Source: Cupriavidus plantarum (GTDB lineage Bacteria; Pseudomonadota; Gammaproteobacteria; Burkholderiales; Burkholderiaceae). Taken from it: a DNA stretch of 64,000 bases. Numbering within the stretch: the stretch's first letter is position 1; each line of letters starts with the position of its first letter. Below the pieces are notes generated by a model. That model saw only the letters and a program-made list of their open reading frames with translations, was not told where the DNA came from and searched no databases. The stretch is from the NCBI RefSeq assembly GCF_905397285.1, contig NZ_CAJPUX010000014.1, forward strand, positions 1 through 64,000. The letters run 5' to 3'. Below, in pieces: positions 55,798 to 64,000 of the stretch. Both the position numbers and the translations under genes were made by a program.

Positions 55798-56748
55798 ATG
55801 AAAGCCATCGAAATCGCCGACGTTCGCAAGCGCTATCGCAGTCTGCAAGCGCTGAAGGGCGTCAGTTTTACCGTCGAGCAAGGCGAATTTTTCGGCCTGC
55901 TCGGCCCGAACGGCGCGGGCAAGACGACGTTGATCTCGATCCTCGCGGGCTTGAACCGCGCGGATTCCGGCCGTATCCGGGTGCTGGGCCACGATGTGGT
56001 GGACGACTACCGCATGGCGCGCCGCATGCTCGGCGTGGTGCCGCAGGAACTCGTGTTCGACCCGTTCTTTACGGTCCGCGAGACGCTGCGCCTGCAGTCC
56101 GGCTACTTCGGCATGCGGAACAACGACGACTGGATCGACGAGATCATGGCCAACCTCGATCTCACGAACAAGGCCGACAGCAATATGCGCCAGCTCTCGG
56201 GCGGCATGAAGCGCCGCGTGCTCGTGGCGCAGGCGCTGGTGCACCGCCCGCCCGTGATCGTGCTCGACGAGCCGACCGCCGGGGTGGACGTGGAGCTGCG
56301 CCAGACGCTGTGGAAGTTCATCTCCCGCCTGAACAGGGAGGGCCACACGATCATCCTCACCACGCATTACCTTGAAGAAGCCGAAGCGCTGTGCGATCGC
56401 ATCGCGATGCTCAAGTTCGGCGAGGTGGTCGCGCTCGACCGCACGAGCAGCCTGCTTAATCAGTTCGCGGGCCTGCAGTTGGTACTTACCCTCTCGCGTG
56501 GCGCTCTGCCTGTCGCGCTCGAGGCACTGCGCATGCCGGCCAACCCCGGCGAGCGCGCGCATCGGCTGCGGCTGTCGGGCTACGAGGCTGTGGAACCCAT
56601 CCTGGCCGCGCTGCGCGAGGCGGGTTGCGAGATCGAGGACATGGAAGTGAGCAAGGCCGATCTCGAGGACGTTTTCGTCCAGATCATGCGCCGTGAGGGG
56701 CACATGCCCGGCGCCACGCCGGCCACTGCGATGGAGGCCGCGGCATGA
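55798..56748 (+). CDS. ABC transporter ATP-binding protein (YadG-like, ABC-2 exporter)
   Basis: This ATPase powers an ABC-2 type exporter of unknown substrate. The 316-residue protein has Walker A GLLGPNGAGKTTLIS, signature QLSGGMKRRVLVAQAL, Walker B VIVLDEPTAGVDVELR and the H-loop TTHYLEEAEALCDRIAML. ATG 55798 begins the family domain (MKAIEIADVRKRYRSLQALKG); the open upstream frame is unrelated. Its stop overlaps the permease start. Position between mlaB and the bolA-murA pair is conserved in Burkholderiales by my recollection. Confidence 0.92.
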   Translation: MKAIEIADVRKRYRSLQALKGVSFTVEQGEFFGLLGPNGAGKTTLISILAGLNRADSGRIRVLGHDVVDDYRMARRMLGVVPQELVFDPFFTVRETLRLQSGYFGMRNNDDWIDEIMANLDLTNKADSNMRQLSGGMKRRVLVAQALVHRPPVIVLDEPTAGVDVELRQTLWKFISRLNREGHTIILTTHYLEEAEALCDRIAMLKFGEVVALDRTSSLLNQFAGLQLVLTLSRGALPVALEALRMPANPGERAHRLRLSGYEAVEPILAALREAGCEIEDMEVSKADLEDVFVQIMRREGHMPGATPATAMEAAA

Positions 56749-57566
56749 AGACGCAGGCGGAAATCGAACTGGCCGAGAATGCGCGCCTGTCGGCCATGTC
56801 CGTGGGCGGATTCGTGGGCTTTCGCACGCTGCTTTACAAGGAAGTGTTGCGCTTCTGGAAGGTCGCGTTCCAGACTGTGGCGGCACCGGTGATGACCGCG
56901 GTGCTGTACCTGCTGATCTTCGGCCACGTGCTCGAAGGCCGCGTGGAGGTGTACGACCGCATCACCTACACGGCGTTCCTCGTGCCGGGTCTCGTGATGA
57001 TGAGCATCCTGCAGAATGCGTTCGCGAACAGTTCCTCGTCACTGATCCAGTCAAAGATCACGGGCAACCTTGTGTTTATCATGCTGCCGCCGCTGTCGCA
57101 CTGGGAGATGTTCGGCGCGTACGTTGCGGCTTCGATCATCCGCGGCATCAGCGTGGGCATCGGCGTGCTGATCGTGACGGCGCTGCTCGCGCCGATGCAT
57201 CTGGCGAATATCGGATGGGTGCTGGTGTTCGCGGTCCTCGGGGCCGCGATCCTCGGGACGCTCGGGTTGATTGCCGGGATCTGGGCGGAGAAGTTCGACC
57301 AGCTCGCGGCATTCCAGAATTTCCTGATCATGCCGGCCACATTCCTGGCGGGAGTGTTCTATTCGATTCATACCCTGCCGCCGTTCTGGCAGGCGGTGTC
57401 GCACGCCAACCCGTTCTTCTACATGATCGACGGGTTCCGCTACGGGTTCTTCGGCCAATCGGATGTATCGCCGATGTTCAGCCTGGCCGTGGTCGGCGTG
57501 GCGTTCGTGGTGCTCGCGGCGCTCGCGCTGCGGATGCTGCGCACCGGATACAAGCTGCGGCACTGA
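56745..57566 (+). CDS. ABC-2 type transporter permease (YadH-like)
   Basis: The 273-residue protein is the membrane subunit of the exporter encoded with the preceding ATPase. It has six predicted membrane segments, starting about residue 45 (FQTVAAPVMTAVLYLLIFGHVL), with the ABC2_membrane motifs YTAFLVPGLVMMSILQNAFANSSSSLIQSKITGNL and a late LPPFWQAVSHANPFFYMIDGFRYGFFG. ATGA overlap with the ATPase. Substrate unknown. Confidence 0.92.
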   Translation: MKTQAEIELAENARLSAMSVGGFVGFRTLLYKEVLRFWKVAFQTVAAPVMTAVLYLLIFGHVLEGRVEVYDRITYTAFLVPGLVMMSILQNAFANSSSSLIQSKITGNLVFIMLPPLSHWEMFGAYVAASIIRGISVGIGVLIVTALLAPMHLANIGWVLVFAVLGAAILGTLGLIAGIWAEKFDQLAAFQNFLIMPATFLAGVFYSIHTLPPFWQAVSHANPFFYMIDGFRYGFFGQSDVSPMFSLAVVGVAFVVLAALALRMLRTGYKLRH

Positions 57567-57616
57567 GGCCGTTTCAAGTTTCAAGTTTTACGTTTCACAT
57601 TCGCGACGAGACACAC

Positions 57617-57868
57617 ATGCTGCCCACACCGGAACAAGTCAGGGACTACATTGCCCAAGGATTGCCCTGCGACCATCTGGAAGTCGAAGGCGACGGCCAG
57701 CACTTCTTCGCGACGATCGTCAGCGCGGAATTCGACGGCAAGCGCCTGATCCAGCGGCATCAGCGCGTGTACGCGGCGCTGGGCGACCGCATGCGCGCGG
57801 AAATCCACGCGCTGTCGATGAAGACGCTCACGCCGGCCGAATGGCAGGCCGGCGCCGGACAGAAGTAA
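57617..57868 (+). CDS. BolA-family protein (IbaG-like)
   Basis: BolA/IbaG proteins pair with monothiol glutaredoxins in iron-sulfur trafficking and acid response. The 83-residue protein begins MLPTPEQVRDYIAQGLPCDHLEV and has the conserved DGQHFFATIVSAEFDGKRLIQRHQRVYAALGDRMRAEIHALSMKTLTP core, with the conserved histidine in QRHQ. It lies next to murA after the mla genes, as ibaG does in E. coli, which supports the IbaG rather than BolA1 assignment. Confidence 0.92.
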   Translation: MLPTPEQVRDYIAQGLPCDHLEVEGDGQHFFATIVSAEFDGKRLIQRHQRVYAALGDRMRAEIHALSMKTLTPAEWQAGAGQK

Positions 57869-57881
57869 CCAGACATAACGA

Positions 57882-57907
57882 TCCCGCCGCGGTATCGCCG
57901 GGCGGGA
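57882..57907 (+). promoter_or_regulatory. Intercistronic hairpin before murA
   Basis: TCCCGCC (57882-57888) pairs with GGCGGGA (57901-57907) around 12 bases, 16 bases before the murA start and without a T tract. It may modulate murA translation. Confidence 0.4.
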
Positions 57908-57922
57908 CCAACACGACGGAAC

Positions 57923-59173
57923 ATGGACAAATTCCAGATTCAGGGCAATGGCCCGCTGTCCGGAGAAATCCGGGTCTCGGGCGCAAAGAACGCGGCGCTG
58001 CCGATCCTGTGCGCGGGCCTGCTGACCGCCGATGACGTGATCATCGACAACGTGCCGAATCTGCAGGACGTGCGCACGATGCTCAAGCTGCTCCGCCAGA
58101 TGGGCATGAAGGCGGAGCTCGACGGCGCGCGCGCCACGCTGAACGGCGCGGACGTGAACCTGCCCGAAGCCTCGTACGACCTGGTCAAGACCATGCGCGC
58201 GTCGATCCTCGTGCTCGGCCCGCTGGTCGCGCGCTTCGGCGAGGCGCGTGTGTCGCTGCCTGGCGGCTGTGGCATCGGCGCGCGGCCGGTGGATCAGCAC
58301 ATCAAGGGCCTGCAGGCGATGGGCGCCGAGATCTCGATCGAGCACGGCTTTATCCACGCCCGCGCGTCGCGCCTGAAGGGCACGCGCGTGGTCACCGACA
58401 TGATCACCGTCACGGGTACCGAGAACCTGCTGATGGCCGCGACGCTGGCCGAAGGCGAGACCGTGCTCGAGAACGCCGCGCGCGAACCGGAAGTGACGGA
58501 CCTCGCGAACCTGCTCGTTGCCATGGGCGCGCGCATCGAGGGTATCGGCACGGATCGGCTGGTCATTCAGGGCGTGGAGCGCCTGCACGGCGCCACGCAT
58601 TCGGTCGTGGCCGATCGCATCGAGGCCGGCACGTTCCTGTGCGCGGCCGCCGCGACGCTGGGCAACGTGGTGCTGCGCGACGTGCCGCCGCTGATCCTCG
58701 ACGCCGTGCTCGCCAAGCTGCGGGAGACCGGCGCGCAGATCGAGACCGGCGACGACTGGATCAGGCTGTCGATGCCGACCCGCCCGCAGGCCGTCAGCTT
58801 CCGCACGTCCGAATACCCGGCGTTCCCGACCGACATGCAGGCCCAGTTCATGGCCCTCAATGCGGTCGCCGACGGCACGGCGCGCATCACCGAGACGATC
58901 TTCGAGAACCGCTTCATGCACGTGCAGGAGCTCAACCGGCTCGGCGCAAACATCACGGCCGAGGGCAACACGGCGGTGGTGACCGGCGTGCCGCGCCTGT
59001 CGGGCGCGACGGTCATGGCAACGGATCTGCGCGCTTCGGCGAGCCTCGTGATCGCCGGCCTCGTGGCGGAAGGCGATACCGTCATCGACCGCATCTACCA
59101 TCTCGACCGTGGCTACGATCGCATGGAAGACAAGCTGTCCGCGGTGGGCGCCAAGATCCGCCGCATTTCCTGA
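57923..59173 (+). CDS. murA: UDP-N-acetylglucosamine 1-carboxyvinyltransferase
   Basis: MurA catalyses the first committed step of peptidoglycan synthesis and is the fosfomycin target. The 416-residue protein has NAALPILCAGLL with the UDP-GlcNAc-binding KNA motif before it (GAKNAALP), the catalytic loop LPGGCGIGARPVDQH with the fosfomycin-reactive cysteine, and YPAFPTDMQAQFMAL. Normal length. It links the mla/bolA group to the his operon. Confidence 0.97.
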   Translation: MDKFQIQGNGPLSGEIRVSGAKNAALPILCAGLLTADDVIIDNVPNLQDVRTMLKLLRQMGMKAELDGARATLNGADVNLPEASYDLVKTMRASILVLGPLVARFGEARVSLPGGCGIGARPVDQHIKGLQAMGAEISIEHGFIHARASRLKGTRVVTDMITVTGTENLLMAATLAEGETVLENAAREPEVTDLANLLVAMGARIEGIGTDRLVIQGVERLHGATHSVVADRIEAGTFLCAAAATLGNVVLRDVPPLILDAVLAKLRETGAQIETGDDWIRLSMPTRPQAVSFRTSEYPAFPTDMQAQFMALNAVADGTARITETIFENRFMHVQELNRLGANITAEGNTAVVTGVPRLSGATVMATDLRASASLVIAGLVAEGDTVIDRIYHLDRGYDRMEDKLSAVGAKIRRIS

Positions 59174-59217
59174 CCGCAGGTCAGGCAAACGCCCAGAACA
59201 AGATTGAGAAGAATTCG

Positions 59218-59904
59218 ATGAGTCCCGCTGCTTTTGCCTCGATGAACGCCTCCGCCGGTCAGCTCACGCTGGCGCTGTCCAAGGGCCGCATCTTCACGGA
59301 GACCCTGCCGCTGCTCGAAGCCGCGGGCATCCACGTCACCGAAGATCCGGAGACCTCGCGCAAGCTGATCCTGCCGACGTCCGATCCGGCCGTGCGCGTG
59401 ATCATCGTGCGCGCGTCGGACGTGCCGACGTATGTGCAATACGGTGCGGCCGATTTCGGCGTGGCCGGCAAGGACGTGCTGCTCGAGCATGGCATGACGG
59501 GCCTGTATGCGCCGATCGATCTCAATATTGCCCGCTGCCGCATGTCGGTCGCGGTGCCGGCGGGCTTCGACTACGTCAGCGCGGTGCGCCAGGGCGCGCG
59601 CCTCGCGGTGGCCACCAAATACGTGCAGACCGCGCGCGAGCACTTCGCCAAGAAGGGCGTGCACGTGGATCTGATCAAGCTGTATGGATCGATGGAACTG
59701 GGCCCGCTCGTGGGCCTGTCCGACGCGATCGTCGACCTCGTGAGCACCGGCGGCACGCTGCGTGCGAACAATCTGGTCGAGGTCGAGGAGATCATGCAGA
59801 TCTCGTCGCGGCTGGTCGTGAACCAGGCCGCGCTGAAACTCAAGCGCGAACGGCTCGCGCCAATTCTCGAAGCGTTCGAAGCCGCCTCGGCCGCCATGGC
59901 CTGA
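59218..59904 (+). CDS. hisG: ATP phosphoribosyltransferase, short form
   Basis: HisG catalyses the first step of histidine synthesis. The 228-residue protein has LTLALSKGRIFTETLPLLEAAGI, the PRPP-binding VDLVSTGGTLRANNLVE loop and no C-terminal regulatory domain. It is therefore the short form, which in known systems needs HisZ as regulatory subunit; hisZ is not in this window. ATG 59218 follows GAGAAG; ATG 59242 is an in-frame alternative. Confidence 0.95.
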   Translation: MSPAAFASMNASAGQLTLALSKGRIFTETLPLLEAAGIHVTEDPETSRKLILPTSDPAVRVIIVRASDVPTYVQYGAADFGVAGKDVLLEHGMTGLYAPIDLNIARCRMSVAVPAGFDYVSAVRQGARLAVATKYVQTAREHFAKKGVHVDLIKLYGSMELGPLVGLSDAIVDLVSTGGTLRANNLVEVEEIMQISSRLVVNQAALKLKRERLAPILEAFEAASAAMA

Positions 59905-59935
59905 CGGTGCGAGGAAGGTAGCGAGGAAGGAAGTC

Positions 59936-61270
59936 ATGAACGAAACCGATATGGACAACCTGTCGATCCGCCGGCTCGACTCCACCGAACCCGGCTTTGC
60001 CACGGCACTGCGCCAGGTGCTGGCGTTCGAGGCCGGCGAGGACGAGGCGATCGATCGCGCGGCCGCGCAGATCCTGGCCGACGTGCGCGCGCGCGGCGAC
60101 GAGGCGGTGCTCGAATACACGGCCCGATACGACCGCGTGGAAGCGACGTCGCTGACGGCGCTGGAACTGTCGCAGGCCGAACTCGAAGCCGCGCTCGAAG
60201 AGCTCGAACCCAAGCGCCGCGCGGCGCTGGAAGCGGCCGCGGCGCGCGTGCGCGCCTATCACGAGAAGCAGAAGATCGAATGCGGCAGCCATAGCTGGGA
60301 ATACACCGAGGCCGACGGCACGATGCTGGGCCAGAAGGTGACCCCGCTGGACCGCGTGGGCCTGTACGTGCCCGGCGGCAAGGCCGCGTATCCGTCGTCG
60401 GTGCTGATGAACGCGATTCCCGCGCGCGTCGCCGGCGTGAAGGAAGTCATCATGGTCGTGCCCACGCCCGGTGGCGTGCGCAACGAACTGGTGCTGGCCG
60501 CCGCGCAGATCGCGGGCGTGGACCGCGTGTTCACGATCGGCGGCGCGCAGGCCGTGGGCGCGCTCGCGTACGGCACCGCGACGATTCCGCAGGTCGACAA
60601 GATCGTGGGTCCGGGCAATGCCTACGTTGCCGCGGCCAAGCGTCGCGTGTTCGGCACGGTTGGCATCGACATGATCGCCGGCCCGTCGGAAATCCTGGTC
60701 ATCTGCGATGGCACCACCGATCCGGACTGGGTCGCGATGGATCTGTTCTCGCAGGCCGAGCACGACGAACTCGCGCAATCGATCCTGCTGTGCCCGGATG
60801 CCGAGTACATCGACCGCGTGGAAGCCAGCATCCAGCGCCAGCTCGGCACGATGCCGCGCCGGCAGGTCATCGCCGCGTCGCTGTCCGGCCGTGGCGCCCT
60901 GATCAAGGTGCGCGACATGGAGGAAGCCTGCGAGATCGCTAACGCGATCGCGCCCGAGCACCTCGAGATCTCCGCCGACAATCCGCGCCAGTGGAGCGAG
61001 AAGATTCGCCACGCCGGTGCGATTTTCCTCGGCCGTTATACAAGCGAGTCGCTGGGCGACTACTGCGCGGGTCCGAATCACGTCCTGCCGACATCGCGCA
61101 CCGCGCGTTTCTCGTCGCCGCTGGGGGTCTACGACTTCCAGAAGCGTTCGAGCCTGATCGAGGTCAGCGAGGGTGGGGCGCAGATGCTGGGACAGATCGC
61201 CGCGGAACTCGCGTATGGCGAGGGTCTGCAGGCGCATGCCCGTAGCGCCGAATTCCGCTTCAAACGCTAA
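59936..61270 (+). CDS. hisD: Histidinol dehydrogenase
   Basis: HisD performs the last two oxidations of histidine synthesis with NAD and zinc. The 444-residue protein has VGLYVPGGKAAYPSSVLMNAIPARVAGV, FTIGGAQAVGALAYGTATIPQVDKIVGPGN and zinc ligands in the SQAEHDE and GPNHVLPTSRTARF regions. It follows hisG by 31 bases. Confidence 0.97.
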   Translation: MNETDMDNLSIRRLDSTEPGFATALRQVLAFEAGEDEAIDRAAAQILADVRARGDEAVLEYTARYDRVEATSLTALELSQAELEAALEELEPKRRAALEAAAARVRAYHEKQKIECGSHSWEYTEADGTMLGQKVTPLDRVGLYVPGGKAAYPSSVLMNAIPARVAGVKEVIMVVPTPGGVRNELVLAAAQIAGVDRVFTIGGAQAVGALAYGTATIPQVDKIVGPGNAYVAAAKRRVFGTVGIDMIAGPSEILVICDGTTDPDWVAMDLFSQAEHDELAQSILLCPDAEYIDRVEASIQRQLGTMPRRQVIAASLSGRGALIKVRDMEEACEIANAIAPEHLEISADNPRQWSEKIRHAGAIFLGRYTSESLGDYCAGPNHVLPTSRTARFSSPLGVYDFQKRSSLIEVSEGGAQMLGQIAAELAYGEGLQAHARSAEFRFKR

Positions 61271-61307
61271 GACGTTTTTTTCACTACCGACCTAACAAAG
61301 GATTCTC

Positions 61308-62408
61308 ATGTCATCCGCAGCACCTTCCCTGATCGACCGCATCATCCGTGACGACGTACGCGCCATGGGCGCCTACCACGTGCCGGATTCGCACGGTCTG
61401 GTGAAGCTCGATGCCATGGAGAACCCGTACCGCCTGCCGCCGGCGCTGCGCGAGGAACTCGGCAAGCGGCTGTCGGAGGTCGCGCTGAACCGGTATCCGG
61501 TGCCGACCAGCGAAGCGCTGCGCGCGAAGCTGAAGTCGGTGATGCAGGTACCCGTCGGCATGGAGGTGCTGCTCGGCAACGGTTCGGACGAACTGATCAG
61601 CATCATCGCGATGGCGGCGGCAAAGCCCGGCGCGAAGGTGCTGGCGCCGGTGCCGGGCTTCGTGATGTACGCGATGTCGGCGCAGTTCGCGGGTCTCGAA
61701 TTCGTCGGCGTGCCGCTGCGCGAGGACTTTTCGCTCGACCGCGCGCGGATGCTGCGCAAGATGGCCGAGGAACAGCCGGCGATCATTTACCTCGCCTACC
61801 CGAACAACCCGACCGGTAACCTGTTCGACGCCGAGGACATGGAAGTGATCGTGCGCGCCGCCAATGGCGACGTCTGCAATAGCCTCGTGGTCGTGGACGA
61901 AGCCTATCAGCCGTTCGCGCAGGACAGCTGGATGCCGCGCCTGGCGGACTTCGACAACCTGCTGGTCATGCGCACCGTGTCCAAGCTCGGCCTCGCGGGT
62001 ATCCGCCTCGGCTACATGGCCGGCGCGCCCGCATGGATCGAACAGTTCGACAAGGTTCGCCCGCCGTACAACATCAACGTGCTGACGGAAGCGACCGCGC
62101 TGTTCGCGCTCGAACACGTCGACGTGCTCGACGAACAGGCCGCGCAACTGCGCGAGCAACGCTCGGCACTGGCCGCGCAACTCGCGGCGCAGCCGGGCGT
62201 CACCGTGTTCCCGAGCGATGCCAACTTCCTTCTCATTCGCGTGCCGGATGCGGCACAGACGTTCGAACGTCTCGTTTCGCGCAAGGTACTGATCAAGAAC
62301 GTGAGTAAAATGCACGCATTGCTGGCCAACTGTCTGCGCGTGACGGTCAGCACGCCCGAAGAAAACGCGCAGTTCATGGAAGCTTTTGTCGCTTCGTTGC
62401 AGGATTAA
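61308..62408 (+). CDS. hisC: Histidinol-phosphate aminotransferase
   Basis: HisC transaminates imidazole-acetol phosphate with PLP. The 366-residue protein has KLDAMENPYRLPPALREEL, the LAYPNNPTGNLF motif, VVDEAYQPFA and the PLP lysine in MRTVSKLGLAGIRLGYM. AACAAAGGATT precedes the start. It is 37 bases after hisD; a short AAACG/CGTTT hairpin with seven T residues lies in that gap. Confidence 0.96.
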   Translation: MSSAAPSLIDRIIRDDVRAMGAYHVPDSHGLVKLDAMENPYRLPPALREELGKRLSEVALNRYPVPTSEALRAKLKSVMQVPVGMEVLLGNGSDELISIIAMAAAKPGAKVLAPVPGFVMYAMSAQFAGLEFVGVPLREDFSLDRARMLRKMAEEQPAIIYLAYPNNPTGNLFDAEDMEVIVRAANGDVCNSLVVVDEAYQPFAQDSWMPRLADFDNLLVMRTVSKLGLAGIRLGYMAGAPAWIEQFDKVRPPYNINVLTEATALFALEHVDVLDEQAAQLREQRSALAAQLAAQPGVTVFPSDANFLLIRVPDAAQTFERLVSRKVLIKNVSKMHALLANCLRVTVSTPEENAQFMEAFVASLQD

Positions 62409-62415
62409 CACCACC

Positions 62416-63003
62416 ATGCGTGTTGCAGAGGTCACCCGCAATACCTCCGAAACGCAGATCCGCGTTTCGCTGAATCTCGACGGTACCGGTCGCCAGAAGC
62501 TGGCGTCCGGCGTACCGTTCCTCGACCACATGCTGGATCAGATCGCCCGCCATGGCATGTTCGACCTCGAGGTCGAAGCCACCGGCGATACCCATATCGA
62601 CGACCATCACACGGTCGAAGACGTCGGCATTACCCTCGGTCAGGCGGTCGCGCGCGCGATCGGCGACAAGAAGGGCATCACGCGTTATGGCCACAGCTAC
62701 GTGCCGCTGGACGAGTGCCTGTCGCGCGTGGTCATCGACTTCTCGGGCCGTCCAGGGCTGGAGTTCCACGTGCCGTTCACGCGCGCCCGCGTGGGCAGCT
62801 TCGACGTCGACCTGACCATCGAGTTCTTCCGCGGCTTCGTCAATCATGCGGGCGTCACGCTCCATATCGACAACCTGCGCGGCATCAATGCGCACCATCA
62901 ATGCGAGACGGTGTTCAAGGCCTTTGGCCGTGCGCTGCGCATGGCGGTGGAGCTGGACCCGCGCGCGGCCAACACGATTCCATCGACCAAGGGCACGCTC
63001 TAA
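62416..63003 (+). CDS. hisB: Imidazoleglycerol-phosphate dehydratase
   Basis: HisB dehydrates imidazole glycerol phosphate using two manganese ions. The 195-residue protein is monofunctional, without the phosphatase domain fused in E. coli HisB. It has the duplicated metal-binding motifs HIDDHHTVEDVGI and NAHHQCETVFKAFGRALRMA, and RVAEVTRNTSETQIRVSLNLDGTG at the start. ATG 62416 fits the family start, 7 bases after hisC. Confidence 0.97.
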   Translation: MRVAEVTRNTSETQIRVSLNLDGTGRQKLASGVPFLDHMLDQIARHGMFDLEVEATGDTHIDDHHTVEDVGITLGQAVARAIGDKKGITRYGHSYVPLDECLSRVVIDFSGRPGLEFHVPFTRARVGSFDVDLTIEFFRGFVNHAGVTLHIDNLRGINAHHQCETVFKAFGRALRMAVELDPRAANTIPSTKGTL

Positions 63004-63082
63004 CGGGACTTTTCCCCCAGGACATCTGTCTGGCGAGCCGGCTGGTTGCGGCGCTGCCGATCGTTCGCGACCGACCGCAACC

Positions 63083-63706
63083 ATGGACACGCTCAAGTCA
63101 TTCATCTCGCTGCTGGCGCTGATCAATCCGATCGGGGCGATCCCGTTCTTCATCAGCCTGACGAGCCAGCAGACCGAGGCCGAGAAGATGCGGACGATCA
63201 AGACCGCATCGATCTCGGTGGCGATCGTCGTGGGTGTGTCGGCATTGCTGGGGCAGCAGATCATCGAGTTCTTCAATATCTCGGTGGCCTCGCTGCAGGT
63301 GGGCGGTGGACTGATCATGATCATGATGGCCATGAACATGATCAACGCGCAGGCGGGCCGCACGCGCGCGACGCCGGAGGAAGAGGACGAGGCGGAAGCC
63401 AAGGCCAGCATCGCGGTGGTGCCGCTGGCGCTGCCGCTGCTGACGGGGCCGGGTTCGATCAGCACCGTGATCGTGTATGCGGGCAAGACGCAGCACTGGT
63501 ATCAGTTGCTGATTCTCGTCGGCATCGGCATCGTGCTCGGCGGCGTGGTGTATATGACGTTCCGCGCGGCCGACCCGATCGCGCGGGTGATTGGCCGTAC
63601 CGGCATCAATATCGGCACGCGCCTGATGGGACTGATCCTGTCGGCGCTGGCCGTGGAATTCATCGTAGACGGGCTGAAGACCCTTTTGCCTGTTTTGAAA
63701 TCATGA
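63083..63706 (+). CDS. MarC-family integral membrane protein
   Basis: MarC/UPF0056 proteins have six predicted membrane helices and no settled function. The 207-residue protein has the family start FISLLALINPIGAIPFFISLTS, VASLQVGGGLIMIMMAMNMINA and PLALPLLTGPGSISTVIVYA. An acidic loop (TPEEEDEAEAK) lies in the middle. It is embedded in the his operon between hisB and hisH and its TGA overlaps the hisH ATG, so co-translation is likely. Confidence 0.92.
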   Translation: MDTLKSFISLLALINPIGAIPFFISLTSQQTEAEKMRTIKTASISVAIVVGVSALLGQQIIEFFNISVASLQVGGGLIMIMMAMNMINAQAGRTRATPEEEDEAEAKASIAVVPLALPLLTGPGSISTVIVYAGKTQHWYQLLILVGIGIVLGGVVYMTFRAADPIARVIGRTGINIGTRLMGLILSALAVEFIVDGLKTLLPVLKS

Positions 63707-64000
63707 CTACCATAGCTATTGTGGATTACGGCATGGGCAACCTGCGCTCGGTGGCGCAGGCGCTGCGCGCCGCCGCACCGGAGGCGAATGTCCAGGTCGT
63801 GGACCGTCCCGAGCAGATTCGCGCGGCGGACCGCGTGGTGTTGCCGGGGCAGGGCGCCATGCCCGATTGCATGGGCGCGCTCGGCGCATCGGGCCTGCAG
63901 GAGGCCGTGATCGAAGCGGCAGCCAACAAGCCGATGTTCGGTGTGTGCGTTGGCGAACAGATGCTGTTCGACCGCAGCACCGAAAGTCGTCCTGGAGCGC
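63703..64000 (+). CDS. hisH: Imidazole glycerol phosphate synthase subunit HisH, 5' part
   Basis: HisH is the glutaminase that supplies ammonia to HisF. The frame starts at ATG 63703, overlapping the MarC-family stop (ATGA), and runs off the window after about 99 codons. It reads MTTIAIVDYGMGNLRSVAQA, then VVLPGQGAMPDCM and the nucleophile elbow MFGVCVGEQMLFD with the catalytic cysteine. The His and Glu of the triad lie beyond the window. Confidence 0.95.
   Translation, partial: MTTIAIVDYGMGNLRSVAQALRAAAPEANVQVVDRPEQIRAADRVVLPGQGAMPDCMGALGASGLQEAVIEAAANKPMFGVCVGEQMLFDRSTESRPGA

Noticed and set aside
61262..61281. Terminator-like AAACG/CGTTT hairpin with T7 after hisD
   Set aside because: Only five base pairs, three of them A-T, overlapping the hisD stop codon; too weak to count as a terminator within an otherwise contiguous operon.

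Overview
The window is a 64 kb piece of a high-GC betaproteobacterial chromosome, almost certainly Burkholderiaceae and most likely Cupriavidus or a close Ralstonia-type relative. This is judged from protein sequence character and gene order (tuf-rpsJ / S10-spc-alpha clusters, then cutA-dsbD, hemB-engB, cytochrome c4-ccsBA, msrPQ, lysA, ponA/pilMNOPQ, aroKB, gltBD, mla genes, murA-his); no database search was possible. It is mostly a conserved core-genome region with little accessory DNA. No tRNA, rRNA or CRISPR array was seen.

Layout. 1-15.8 kb: the 3' end of tuf, then rpsJ, then the ribosomal protein clusters rplC-rpsQ, rplN-secY-infA-rpmJ-rpsM-rpsK, rpsD, rpoA and rplQ, all on the + strand. 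The cluster is cut by intrinsic terminators and fresh promoters at several points (rpsJ/rplC, rpsQ/rplN, rpsK/rpsD, rpsD/rpoA). 15.8-22.7 kb: cutA and dsbD (+), then a CorA-type transporter, hemB and engB on the - strand, then a diheme cytochrome c4 (+). A candidate small RNA with an anti-Shine-Dalgarno loop lies between engB and hemB on the + strand. 22.7-28.8 kb: System II cytochrome c maturation (resB, ccsA), a small COG4315-type lipoprotein and the periplasmic methionine sulfoxide reductase pair msrPQ.

28.7-41.7 kb: lysA and a small lptM-type lipoprotein (-), cyaY (+), penicillin-binding protein 1A (-), divergent from the type IV pilus operon pilMNOPQ, then aroK-aroB and a dGTPase-like gene. 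41.75-42.65 kb: an IS200-like/RAYT transposase unit bounded by imperfect inverted repeats and ending a few bases before the gltB promoter; this is the only clear mobile-type element. 42.8-51.1 kb: glutamate synthase gltB-gltD, a GNAT acetyltransferase (-) and a Bug/TctC-type solute-binding protein, with two 12-bp tandem-repeat tracts near them.

51.2-64 kb: the Mla phospholipid transport set mlaF-E-D-A-C, then mlaB beyond a terminator, an ABC-2 exporter pair, a BolA-family gene, murA, and the histidine operon hisG-D-C-B, a MarC-family membrane gene and hisH, which runs off the window. Functionally the window covers translation and transcription, cytochrome c and heme biogenesis, periplasmic redox repair, envelope and peptidoglycan maintenance, type IV pili, shikimate, nitrogen assimilation and histidine synthesis. 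The parts least explained by standard annotation are the non-coding elements: the candidate sRNA, the ribosomal leaders and terminators, three 12-bp-period minisatellites and the inverted-repeat-bounded RAYT unit.
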